DNA from: Cellvibrionaceae bacterium AOL6
GTDB lineage: Bacteria; Pseudomonadota; Gammaproteobacteria; Pseudomonadales; Cellvibrionaceae
Reading direction: 5' to 3'
Assembly (NCBI GenBank): GCA_003265435.1
Contig: NOXC01000016.1
Location: forward strand, 1 to 64,000
Length of the DNA stretch: 64,000 nucleotides
Position 1 is the stretch's first letter; every line of letters starts with the position of its first letter. The translations under genes and the position numbers were made by a program. Under the pieces are notes generated by a model. That model was given only the letters and a program-made list of their open reading frames with translations, was not told where the DNA came from and ran no database searches. Shown here in pieces: positions 18,820 to 26,886 of this stretch.

Positions 18820-18848
18820 ACCACTCATTCACTGACTCAACACACCGT

Positions 18849-19211
18849 ATGAAAGATTTTTTAGGCATCAGTTTATCGCTCGCCTGCCTGCTGCATTGCA
18901 CCCTGGTGCCATTGGCCTTACTTGCCGGGCTCGCCTGGGCGGGCCCGTTAGAGGACGAACGTTTTCACAAAGTGCTCACCATCGGCATTGTGCTGGTGGC
19001 CTCGTGGGCCTTCACTCACGGTTTAACCAGGCACCGCAACAAGCTCGTGTTCGCCTGTGCAGTGATAGGCGTAGCCCTGCTTATCTCCGCCTTGTTTGCC
19101 GAGCACAGAGCTGAAATCCTGCTCACTGTCATCGCGTCACTGCTTCTAGTCGGAGCGCACACGCTGAACTGGATACTTCAGCGCCAAACACCTTGCCCGA
19201 CCAGCCACTAA
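18849..19211 (+). CDS. MerC-domain membrane protein
   Basis: This 120-residue protein has four membrane segments (about 5-28, 45-60, 68-86 and 91-112). The first contains the paired cysteine motif SLACLLHC, the hallmark of MerC-type metal-transport proteins. Although named for mercury resistance, MerC-domain proteins often sit in zinc-controlled operons. Here a Zur box lies just upstream and an AztD-like metal-binding lipoprotein follows, so a role in zinc entry or sensing is more likely than mercury uptake. The 90-base gap to the next gene contains an inverted repeat, GGCCTGCC (19233-19240) and GGCAGGCC (19242-19249). Confidence 0.88.
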   Translation: MKDFLGISLSLACLLHCTLVPLALLAGLAWAGPLEDERFHKVLTIGIVLVASWAFTHGLTRHRNKLVFACAVIGVALLISALFAEHRAEILLTVIASLLLVGAHTLNWILQRQTPCPTSH

Positions 19212-19301
19212 AGGTTGGCGACAACAACATCAGGCCTGCCCGGCAGGCCAACTCGCGAGTGGACAATCCCCTAAATCACCACTTTGATGAAGGAATACAT
19301 C

Positions 19302-20624
19302 ATGTTTACACTCAGCCACTCCCTGACTCGTCTTGCACTACCGCTAAGCCTCATCCTCTCCGCTTGCGGCGGGAGCGATGACAGCAGCGACGGAGACGAC
19401 CACGATCATGACCACACCGAAGAACGCGGTCGCCTCGTATTGTTGAATAGCAGCACCAACGAAGCCGTAGTGCACGACCTGCATGATGCCGACGTGATTT
19501 CGCGCTTCGTCCTTGATAGCACACCGAGCGCACTCTATGCGTCCGCCGACCACCGCTACGCCCTGCTCGTGGATCGCAGTGGTGACCAGGTGTACGTTCT
19601 CGATGGCGGCATTTGGGAAGAAGATCACGGCGATCACCAACACCCGTATGCGGAAGACCCAAATTTGTTCGATGAGGTGATCGAGGGCAGCCGTCCCACT
19701 CACGTTGTCAAAGGGGAAGACAGCATCGCGGTCTTTTTTGACGGTGATGCCAGTACGATGACGCCAGCAAGTGTCACCACCTTTGAAGATAGGGATCTGA
19801 TCGATGGCGCATTGCCCGCCTCCCAGCTGCAATACGACATCAATATGCACGGCGTTGCCGAGCCGCACCACGACGTCCTGCTCAGCACCATCCGCCCCGA
19901 CGACGCGGATTCGCTTTCAGCCAACCCGATTCTGCCTGACCGTGTCGGGGTGTTTGCGATGAACGACGGCCAATACACCTTGGAGGCAACACTCGCTGAC
20001 TTCTGCCCCGACCTGCACGGCGCTGCGCAAAACGCGCGCTATGTAGCGTTCGGTTGCTCCGACGGCGTACTGATTGCCGAGCGTACCGAGACAGGTTATG
20101 TCTCTTCCAAGCTCGCAAACCCCGACAACCTGCCAGATGGGCTGCGCATCGGCACGCTCTACGGTCATGCCGGTAGCGATCAATTTGTAGCGGTAGCCAG
20201 TCAACACGGCGGGGCCGTCAGCTATATGTACAGCGTAGACCCAAGCCAGAACCGCATCAGTGACATCGACTGGCAACCCGTCGAAGAAGCCTCCCCAGTG
20301 AGTCGCCACTTCTCGTTCGAGGGTGACTATTTTTATATTCTCGACAGCCTAGGTCAGGTCACCGTGTTGGAACCGCAGAGCATCGACGGCAATACAGAAT
20401 GGCATTTCGGTCTTCGCATCAGCACCTCAGACGCGGCAGGCATTGGTATGCCGGAGGGTTTGCACTATTCAATGACCGAATCACAGAGCGACGGGCATCT
20501 CTATGTCTATGATCCTATCGCCGAGCGCATTGCCGTCATTGAGCCTTCCCTGTTCGAACTGACCGAAAGATGGGACGTGAACTACAGCGCGAGCCGCATT
20601 CTGTGGCTGGGAATTAAGGACTGA
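19302..20624 (+). CDS. AztD-like zinc-binding beta-propeller lipoprotein
   Basis: The start at 19302 follows AAGGA and gives about 440 residues with a lipobox (LILSAC). An Asp/His-rich tract comes directly after it (DDSSDGDDHDHDHTEE), suited to binding zinc. The rest reads as a seven-bladed-type beta-propeller, with a second His-rich loop (EEDHGDHQHPYAEDP) and the RPTHVVKGEDSIAVFFDGDAS stretch. This strongly recalls AztD, the periplasmic zinc chaperone of AztABCD systems. No AztABC genes are nearby. It shares the Zur-box promoter with the MerC gene. Zinc storage or delivery at the membrane is inferred from composition, fold type and regulation. Confidence 0.8.
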   Translation: MFTLSHSLTRLALPLSLILSACGGSDDSSDGDDHDHDHTEERGRLVLLNSSTNEAVVHDLHDADVISRFVLDSTPSALYASADHRYALLVDRSGDQVYVLDGGIWEEDHGDHQHPYAEDPNLFDEVIEGSRPTHVVKGEDSIAVFFDGDASTMTPASVTTFEDRDLIDGALPASQLQYDINMHGVAEPHHDVLLSTIRPDDADSLSANPILPDRVGVFAMNDGQYTLEATLADFCPDLHGAAQNARYVAFGCSDGVLIAERTETGYVSSKLANPDNLPDGLRIGTLYGHAGSDQFVAVASQHGGAVSYMYSVDPSQNRISDIDWQPVEEASPVSRHFSFEGDYFYILDSLGQVTVLEPQSIDGNTEWHFGLRISTSDAAGIGMPEGLHYSMTESQSDGHLYVYDPIAERIAVIEPSLFELTERWDVNYSASRILWLGIKD

Positions 20625-20632
20625 TACTCGTG

Positions 20633-20668
20633 CCAGCCTTTCAGGCTTCTGCGGCGGGAAGGCTGGCC
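20633..20668. terminator. Possible bidirectional terminator hairpin
   Basis: GCCAGCCTT (20633-20641) and AAGGCTGGC (20660-20668) are perfect 9-base complements around an 18-base loop, placed where the AztD-like gene and the LuxR gene converge. The right arm lies inside the end of the LuxR gene. There is no clear T-run, so the call is tentative. Confidence 0.4.
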
Positions 20669-21825
20669 AACAGATTTAACAATTGCAGTTGCGTTCGCGT
20701 ACCGGTTTTTTCATAGGCTCGTTGTAATTGCTCACGCACCGTGTTCACCGATTTTTTCTCTTTCCGTGCGATTTCTTTCAGACACAAACTCGAAGAAAAA
20801 AGATGGCACACTCTGGCCTCCGCCGCTGTTAAACGATAGAGCTTACGCAGCAAGGTCTCACTGACCCCGGGTAAATTCTGCGGGGACACTGCGTACACGA
20901 GCGCGCCGACAAAGCGGTGGCCAGATTCCTCGTGTGTTTCACTCAAGGCCTCAGTACCCAGAGCAAAGGTGAGTCCGCCTTTTGACGGGGCTACTTGAAT
21001 AGGCTCACTGGAATAACTCAAGCCCCGCCCTTTCGCGTGCGCGATCGATTCTGTCAGAGACATTTGCAGGGCACGCTCCGATGTGTCTTCCCGAAAACGA
21101 AAATGCTCGCCTTCAATAGCCAGGGAGGCCTCGTGGTCTTTCAAAAACGCATCCATCAGCGCGTTTTGCGCGATACGCTCACCAAACTCATTGACGACCG
21201 CAGAGGGAATTCGCATTTGGTTCAGTAAGGCACGAAAGCGCAGCTGATCACCCTGCCCCGAAGACAAGGCCAGGCGCAAGCGCATAGCGCTGTCAATATA
21301 CGGAGACAGCGCGCGAAAGCGCTCGATTTCGTCCTCGGTATAGGGGCCATGCTGCTCCCCACGGTTATGCACAAACACGCAAGACCACTCGCCGTCGCGA
21401 AAGAGCGTTGCCCCCGCCATGTAATGAATCCCATTGGGGTACGCCCATTCAAGAATGGCCGGGGAGCGATGCACCTCATCGTAGTTCGGCATGAGATTGC
21501 TGGCGAACCACTGATAGGGCTCTCCTCTCAAGGCGGCCAGATGCGTATGATCATATTGAAAGTAATTTTCCATGTAGTCCCGCAACGCCCAATCCGAGGG
21601 CGCCGGCCCACTGAACTCCTGAAATCGCGGCGTCATGGTCTGCATGTTACCGATGTAAATATGACAGGAATGTAAATTCAGATGATGCCGAAACGCATCG
21701 AGAAAGGTCAGCCACCCATTGGCTTCCCGGTTCGCATCCAGTAGCAGCTTCAGCAGGAACATGTCCTTTCTTCGGGGTTGAGCGACCTCCTTATCAGTGC
21801 CGAATAACAGCTCGGTTTCGCTCAT
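20641..21825 (-). CDS. LuxR-family transcriptional regulator
   Basis: This 394-residue regulator has a C-terminal LuxR/FixJ helix-turn-helix (about 330-390; LYRLTAAEARVCHLFSSSLCLKEIARKEKKSVNTVREQLQRAYEKTGT). The first 300 residues have no acyl-homoserine-lactone or receiver signature. They look like PAS/GAF-type sensory regions, seen in stand-alone LuxR proteins of marine gammaproteobacteria. The protein is soluble, with no membrane segment. It converges on the AztD-like gene, so it probably does not belong to that operon. The target genes are unknown; the small lipoprotein at 22171 is the nearest divergent gene. Confidence 0.85.
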   Translation of the reverse strand: MSETELLFGTDKEVAQPRRKDMFLLKLLLDANREANGWLTFLDAFRHHLNLHSCHIYIGNMQTMTPRFQEFSGPAPSDWALRDYMENYFQYDHTHLAALRGEPYQWFASNLMPNYDEVHRSPAILEWAYPNGIHYMAGATLFRDGEWSCVFVHNRGEQHGPYTEDEIERFRALSPYIDSAMRLRLALSSGQGDQLRFRALLNQMRIPSAVVNEFGERIAQNALMDAFLKDHEASLAIEGEHFRFREDTSERALQMSLTESIAHAKGRGLSYSSEPIQVAPSKGGLTFALGTEALSETHEESGHRFVGALVYAVSPQNLPGVSETLLRKLYRLTAAEARVCHLFSSSLCLKEIARKEKKSVNTVREQLQRAYEKTGTRTQLQLLNLLASLPAAEA

Positions 21826-22170
21826 GGGTAATCAGCCTTTGCGATGCATTGGGTGTGGGTGCTTACTTTTGAGGGGCGCCATAGAATATGCATGAACGCG
21901 ACCCCACGATTTTAGGGTGGCGCGACCGCATCAGTCAATTAAAGTGTTACCCCATTACTGAGCTCGATTTACATTGGCCTCCACGAGTTCACAGGGATGC
22001 GAATTCAGCCAATACCAGAAAGCCCTAAACGGATAAAAAGGGAATTTGAGCCATTATATTGACGCCTTAATTTTTTACGGTTCATCAGCCTCTCACAGTC
22101 GATAAATTGACACCCCAAGTCCGTATCGAATGATTCTTTATGAACTGCTGTACATAAGTTTGAGGACAGA
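21826..22170. other. Intergenic region, no gene seen
   Basis: This 345-base divergent gap separates the LuxR gene and the small lipoprotein. It is AT-rich in its second half, fits promoters for both genes, and shows no strong palindrome, repeat or conserved reading frame. Confidence 0.5.
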
Positions 22171-22461
22171 ATGAAATCTCGCTTCACATGCCTGCTTGCC
22201 TTATCCATGGTGACAACCGCGTGCAAAGACACTTCCCCAACCAAAGAGCAGCTTCTGGCCGCTTACGAAAGTTCAATTGAACACGAGTTGCTCGCGGAGA
22301 AAAAGGGCCATGTGGCCGACCTGCAAAATGTGCATTGTCGGAAACTCAGTCCGACACGCTTCCACTGCCAAGGCCAGCTCTTATTTATCGACCAGACTCG
22401 AATGGTCCGAAGCGGTGTGGCCTTTAAGAAAAACGAGACGCACTGGATCTGGTTAAACTGA
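22171..22461 (+). CDS. Small hypothetical lipoprotein
   Basis: This 96-residue protein has a lipoprotein-type signal (MKSRFTCLLALSMVTTAC), with GGAC upstream of the ATG. The mature 78 residues are polar and include two more cysteines (VHCRKLSPTRFHCQG) that could form a disulfide, then a hydrophobic strand pattern (LLFIDQTRMVRSGVAF). The region looks like a small beta-rich periplasmic domain. I do not recognise a family. Confidence 0.65.
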   Translation: MKSRFTCLLALSMVTTACKDTSPTKEQLLAAYESSIEHELLAEKKGHVADLQNVHCRKLSPTRFHCQGQLLFIDQTRMVRSGVAFKKNETHWIWLN

Positions 22462-22679
22462 TTCGTAAAAGCCCCGCTATCACAAAACTGCCTTATCATT
22501 GCAACCTGCCTATCACAGATTCTTCATCTAAGGGTCACCAATCAGAAAGAAAGGCTGAGCTACTATAAAAAAATAATAATCAGGGCATACCAACTGCGAA
22601 AGGACAACTCGCACCTATCCAATTTTCGCCACACAGGCGAGTCTCGTTTTTAAACATTTCTGAAATTTTCGGGGGAAAA

Positions 22680-25325
22680 ATGCGATCTTCAATTCGTAGG
22701 GCATCCTATTGCCCAAAGCTTTTCAAAAAAAACCTTTTAGCAACAGCCATTGCCACTCCAGCTCTCATCTTGGCTGATTCTGCACTCTCTCAGAGCGACA
22801 ATGAAGTCGCTCCAGCTAACGAAACTGAAATCACACTGGTAGAAGGTCAACGGGCAGAAACCGCCATTACCGAATACGCGATCGATGTATCGAAATTTGG
22901 CACACAGGTGCAGCTGATCACTTCAGATGAGATAGCGACAGGCGGCTTCACAAATTTCGGCGAACTCGCTATGGGCTTGATTCGCGGTGCCAATATCGGC
23001 TACTCCCCGGATGAGGGAGAGTTCACGATTCGGCTAGACGGAGGTTCTGATAGGGACACGCTACTGCTATTGAACGGCGTCCCTACCTTCGATCGAGGCA
23101 CACCACTTGAAAGCCTCTGGGGCGCAACGGCCATTGATCCTCGCATGATACGCACGGTAGAAGTTTATCGCGGCGGCCAAAGTCTTTACTTCGGGGGCAA
23201 TGGTGGCCTGGGCGTAGTCAATGTCATGTACAAACAACCCGAAGCGGGACAGGATGTAAATGGTGAGATCGGATTTTATGCCGGGGACTTCAAAACACGG
23301 GAAATTTACGGCAACCTGTCGATGCCGTTATTCAACACCAACAATCACGCGTTGATGATTTTTGGGCGCTCATATGAAACCGATGCGCATACGATTTTTG
23401 ATAAAGAAGCACACGTCGACAATGTCGTCGCGCTCGGTGGCTTCCACGAATTCCCATACACCTATAATTCGTTCGGCCTGAAATACGTATGGCAAATTGC
23501 CGAAGAAACAGATCTTCGCTTGGGCTATCAATTTGCCACGATCGATTTTCGGGATTCGTTTCCAAACTACACGGTATATCAACCGAACTATACCGAATTT
23601 CCAATCTATGACTTAGCCTTCAACACCCGACTGACTTCGAATACCACGATGTCTGTCGACGCGTACTACACCGCACCTACGTTGAAGAATACCGAACTGG
23701 ATGTACGCACCTGCAATATTCCACGTATGCAAGACCTGCCCGAAGACATCCAGGCACTGGCGGCCGAACAAGGCATCGATGGTTTTGGTACTGCAAGTGA
23801 ATTCGAAGCATTTGCGAACGGTATCGACACACTGGCAGCCGGTTGTGTCACCAACCCCTATGGCAACCGTGGTGCGGCTGCAGTGAGCGCACAACAGGGC
23901 TACTACGTGGACGACGAAGGCAACCCTTACGGCACGTTTAACAATCCTTTCCCAATTGGTGCTCCAATCGGCTACGTTATTCAGAGTACTGCGAGTTTCG
24001 GGAGCGGTGTACCAACCAAAGGCTTCGGTGATGTGGACCAATTCACCGCTGGCTATGTTGACTACGGCATCAACGCACGCGCGAAAACCGAGTGGTCCTC
24101 CATGTTCACCACCGTCATCGGTGTGCAGAACACGACGTACTATGACAATTCTGACGAAGTCTATGGAATGACGGACCAATCTGTCAGCAGCACAGGTGTG
24201 TATGCCGATCTTCGCTTTAACTTTGATTTCCTCGAAGGCACCAGTATTTCGGTCGCTGGCCGCCAAGATTTTAATGACCCATATGAAGACGAGTTCATTT
24301 GGAAATACGGCATCCGTCAAGAGCTTCCCAAAGGCTTTTATCTTCGCTCGAATGGCGGCACCTCCTACAGCAACCCGACGTTGACGGAAATCGGTGCCCG
24401 AGAAAACCTGATCACCAACCCCAACCTGGAAACACAAAGTGTTGAGACCTACAGCATTGGTGCGGGTATCAACGGCGAGTTCATGGGCGGCACCTATAAC
24501 GTGGAGTTAGGTTATTTCGACACCGTTATCGACAATCTGATTGGCAGCTCGAGCATCGACCGCGTCTGCCCTGAAATTGCAGAGGAGAATGGTGAAGACC
24601 TCGCTGACAACATCATCATCCCCGACGCATTTTGCCGCTACGCAACGGAAGAGTTTTTCGCTGGCAATTTCAACGGCAATGAAGTTGCCTACTTCAATCG
24701 CACGGACGAGCAAAATATCGAGGGCTACACCCTAGATATCTCTTTCGACCTCGATAAGTGGCAACTCGATTTGACCTACACCGATATGGAATCACTGGAG
24801 TCGAACCCGCGTTACGGACAAATGGCATTGCAGGAAGGCACGGGCGAAGTGCTGGACTTTGTCGTGCCGGGCGCCGCCGGCAGTGACCCTTACCGACAAT
24901 CCTCCGAGCGCCCCGAATGGTCTGCCTCTGCATTGTTGACCTACACCCCCACAAGCCGCTGGGTATTTTCATTGAACCCCATGTGGCACGGCGCCGAATG
25001 GGCCTATGCCGGTGGCACACAGGCACGTTTGGTGGATGAGAACGGCAATCGCACCAACCCGGATCTGAATTTTGGGGACTACATGGTGTTAAACGGCTCT
25101 ATCCAGTACTACATGGGCAACGCCAATCAACACCGCTTTTTGTTGCGCGCCGTGAATTTGCTTGACGAGCAATACTACGAGCGAGCCAGCGCAAGTGCAG
25201 ACCAACGCGTTTCTGTCGCCGGTGTACGCGGGGAAATTGGCAGCTACGACCAAGAGTACTACTACCAATACGGTTGGAACGGTAAGCCGCGCTCCTTCTG
25301 GCTGCAGTATGAATACCAATTCTAA
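22680..25325 (+). CDS. TonB-dependent outer-membrane receptor
   Basis: This 881-residue receptor has a long signal region (about 1-38, ending ALSQS). A plug domain (about 60-180) reads as a divergent TonB box and plug (ITSDEIATGGFTNFGELAMGLIRGANIGYS, LLLLNGVPTFDRGTPLESLWG, IRTVEVYRGGQSLYFGGNGGLGVVNVMY). A 22-stranded-type barrel follows, ending in the aromatic C-terminus YEYQF. An extracellular loop near residues 340-420 carries paired cysteines. The gene follows GGGGG by 5 bases. A secreted PHP phosphoesterase follows 84 bases later with a hairpin between them, so the substrate may be a phosphate ester processed by that enzyme. No Fur box was found upstream. Confidence 0.92.
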   Translation: MRSSIRRASYCPKLFKKNLLATAIATPALILADSALSQSDNEVAPANETEITLVEGQRAETAITEYAIDVSKFGTQVQLITSDEIATGGFTNFGELAMGLIRGANIGYSPDEGEFTIRLDGGSDRDTLLLLNGVPTFDRGTPLESLWGATAIDPRMIRTVEVYRGGQSLYFGGNGGLGVVNVMYKQPEAGQDVNGEIGFYAGDFKTREIYGNLSMPLFNTNNHALMIFGRSYETDAHTIFDKEAHVDNVVALGGFHEFPYTYNSFGLKYVWQIAEETDLRLGYQFATIDFRDSFPNYTVYQPNYTEFPIYDLAFNTRLTSNTTMSVDAYYTAPTLKNTELDVRTCNIPRMQDLPEDIQALAAEQGIDGFGTASEFEAFANGIDTLAAGCVTNPYGNRGAAAVSAQQGYYVDDEGNPYGTFNNPFPIGAPIGYVIQSTASFGSGVPTKGFGDVDQFTAGYVDYGINARAKTEWSSMFTTVIGVQNTTYYDNSDEVYGMTDQSVSSTGVYADLRFNFDFLEGTSISVAGRQDFNDPYEDEFIWKYGIRQELPKGFYLRSNGGTSYSNPTLTEIGARENLITNPNLETQSVETYSIGAGINGEFMGGTYNVELGYFDTVIDNLIGSSSIDRVCPEIAEENGEDLADNIIIPDAFCRYATEEFFAGNFNGNEVAYFNRTDEQNIEGYTLDISFDLDKWQLDLTYTDMESLESNPRYGQMALQEGTGEVLDFVVPGAAGSDPYRQSSERPEWSASALLTYTPTSRWVFSLNPMWHGAEWAYAGGTQARLVDENGNRTNPDLNFGDYMVLNGSIQYYMGNANQHRFLLRAVNLLDEQYYERASASADQRVSVAGVRGEIGSYDQEYYYQYGWNGKPRSFWLQYEYQF

Positions 25326-25348
25326 CACCTAACACTCACCCCTCGTTT

Positions 25349-25375
25349 CCCGGCATGGCCTCGTTGCGTGCCGGG
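25349..25375 (+). terminator. Hairpin between TonB receptor and PHP gene
   Basis: CCCGGCA (25349-25355) pairs with TGCCGGG (25369-25375), followed by TTTCC. With only a short T-run it may be a partial terminator that lowers expression of the PHP gene relative to the receptor. Confidence 0.5.
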
Positions 25376-25409
25376 TTTCCTCCCAAAAAAAACAGATCAG
25401 GACACAATT

Positions 25410-26708
25410 ATGAAAGTACTTATTGGCTACGCCATGCTGATCGCAGCAGCACTGGGCAGTGTAACCAGCCATTCGGAAGACGCTCGCTGGTGGAAGGGCA
25501 ACACGCACGCCCATAGCTGGTGGAGCGACGGAGACATGCCACCCGAGCTGATTGCAAGCTGGTACAAATCACACGGGTATCACTTTCTCGTATTAAGCGA
25601 CCACAACATTATGCAAGAAGGCGAAAAATGGTACCCCATCGACAAGCCCCCACGCCGCCCAGAGCAAATTTTAAAAGCCTACGAGACCTACAAGAACACC
25701 TTCAAGGACGACTGGATTGAAGAGCGTGTCGTGGACGGCAACCGTGAAGTCAAACTGAAAACCCTGGATGAGTTCCGCAGCTTCTATGAAGAGAAAGATC
25801 GCTTCATCTTTATCAAAGGAGAAGAAATCACCGACCGATACAAGGCTCACCCGGTTCATATGAATGGTGTAAACCTCGTTGAATACATCCCACCACAGGG
25901 GGGGCACTCCGTCGTCGACACCATTCAGAACAATATCGATGCAGTGGTCGCCCAAAGTAAGGCATTTAACCAGCCGATGGTGATCCACCTGAACCACCCT
26001 AATTTTTATTTTGCACAGACAGCCGAAGATTTCTTTTACCTAAATGTCGATGAAGATGACGGCTTTTTTGAAATGTATAACGGTCACTCACACGTTGAAA
26101 ATTACGGCGATGAACACCATCAAAGTGCCGAGCGGATGTGGGATATTGTACTCGCGAAGCGCGTCGGTGAACTGCGCAAAAGTCTTATATATGGCGTGGC
26201 GGTAGATGATGCTCACGAATATACGAAATGGGGCGTTGGCGTGACCAACCCGGGTCGCGGTTGGATCATGGTGAAATCCGCCTACTTAACACCCAATGAA
26301 ATCACGCGTGCAATCAAGCGTGGGGATTTCTACAACAGCACCGGCGTCAATTTGAAATCCATCGAACGCGACGGCAACAGCATCACGATTGAGGTCGACG
26401 GGGAGCGTGGCGTCAACTACACAATCGAATTTGTCGGCACACTGAAAAACGCAGACCTCTCGGCCACTCGCGCCACAGAGGATCACACACACTTTCATGT
26501 CACCGACCACGAGCATCGAGAGGTCTACCGCTATAGCGAGGACATCGGCAAGGTGCTTAAACGCGTAGATGGTAAAAAAGCGCGCTATGAAGCCAGTGGG
26601 GAGGAAATCTACGTACGCGTGCGCATCACTTCCGACCGGGCTCACCCCAACCCCTATCAGGAAGGTGACCTTGAAATGGCTTGGACGCAGCCCTTCCTTT
26701 TCCAATAA
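25410..26708 (+). CDS. Secreted PHP-domain metal-dependent phosphoesterase
   Basis: Starting at the ATG at 25410 (AGGA 9 bases upstream) the protein has 432 residues and a signal peptide (MKVLIGYAMLIAAALGSVTSHS). The PHP metal-binding motifs are in order: NTHAHSWWSDG, GYHFLVLSDHN, IKGEEIT, HLNHPN, NGHSHVEN and VAVDDAHEY. The last 110 residues form a beta-rich domain. PHP enzymes hydrolyse phosphate esters with a two- or three-metal centre; the signal peptide puts this one in the periplasm. Its pairing with a TonB receptor suggests it processes an imported phosphorylated compound. The specific substrate cannot be read from the sequence. Confidence 0.87.
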   Translation: MKVLIGYAMLIAAALGSVTSHSEDARWWKGNTHAHSWWSDGDMPPELIASWYKSHGYHFLVLSDHNIMQEGEKWYPIDKPPRRPEQILKAYETYKNTFKDDWIEERVVDGNREVKLKTLDEFRSFYEEKDRFIFIKGEEITDRYKAHPVHMNGVNLVEYIPPQGGHSVVDTIQNNIDAVVAQSKAFNQPMVIHLNHPNFYFAQTAEDFFYLNVDEDDGFFEMYNGHSHVENYGDEHHQSAERMWDIVLAKRVGELRKSLIYGVAVDDAHEYTKWGVGVTNPGRGWIMVKSAYLTPNEITRAIKRGDFYNSTGVNLKSIERDGNSITIEVDGERGVNYTIEFVGTLKNADLSATRATEDHTHFHVTDHEHREVYRYSEDIGKVLKRVDGKKARYEASGEEIYVRVRITSDRAHPNPYQEGDLEMAWTQPFLFQ

Positions 26709-26724
26709 GATCGAACACCCACCC

Positions 26725-26761
26725 GGGACAGAGTCGCTCGCAGCACGCGCGGCGCTGTCCC
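26725..26761 (+). terminator. Possible terminator after PHP gene
   Basis: GGGACAG (26725-26731) and CTGTCCC (26755-26761) are perfect complements around a 23-base GC-rich loop, 16 bases after the PHP stop. There is no strong T-run. Confidence 0.4.
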
Positions 26762-26831
26762 CTGCTAGCGTCTCCTTTCCAGACTCTCATTGATTCCCCC
26801 TATTCACGCCACATCGTATACATTACAATCA

Positions 26832-26850
26832 AATGAGAATCATAAGCATT
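26832..26850 (+). promoter_or_regulatory. Fur box upstream of siderophore-type receptor
   Basis: The 19-base site AATGAGAATCATAAGCATT is a close match to the gammaproteobacterial Fur box (repeats of AATGAT/ATCATT type). It ends 36 bases before the receptor's ATG at 26887. It implies iron-repressed expression. Confidence 0.85.
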
Positions 26851-26886
26851 AAGACTTTGTTGTTTAAAAACCATCAGGGGAAGCAC

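Noticed and set aside
18849-19211. Mercury-resistance operon
   Set aside because: No merR, merT, merP or merA is nearby; the Zur box and the zinc-binding lipoprotein point to zinc.
23613-24437. 274-codon minus-strand frame inside the first TonB receptor
   Set aside because: Antisense shadow of a clear receptor gene, with no domain of its own.
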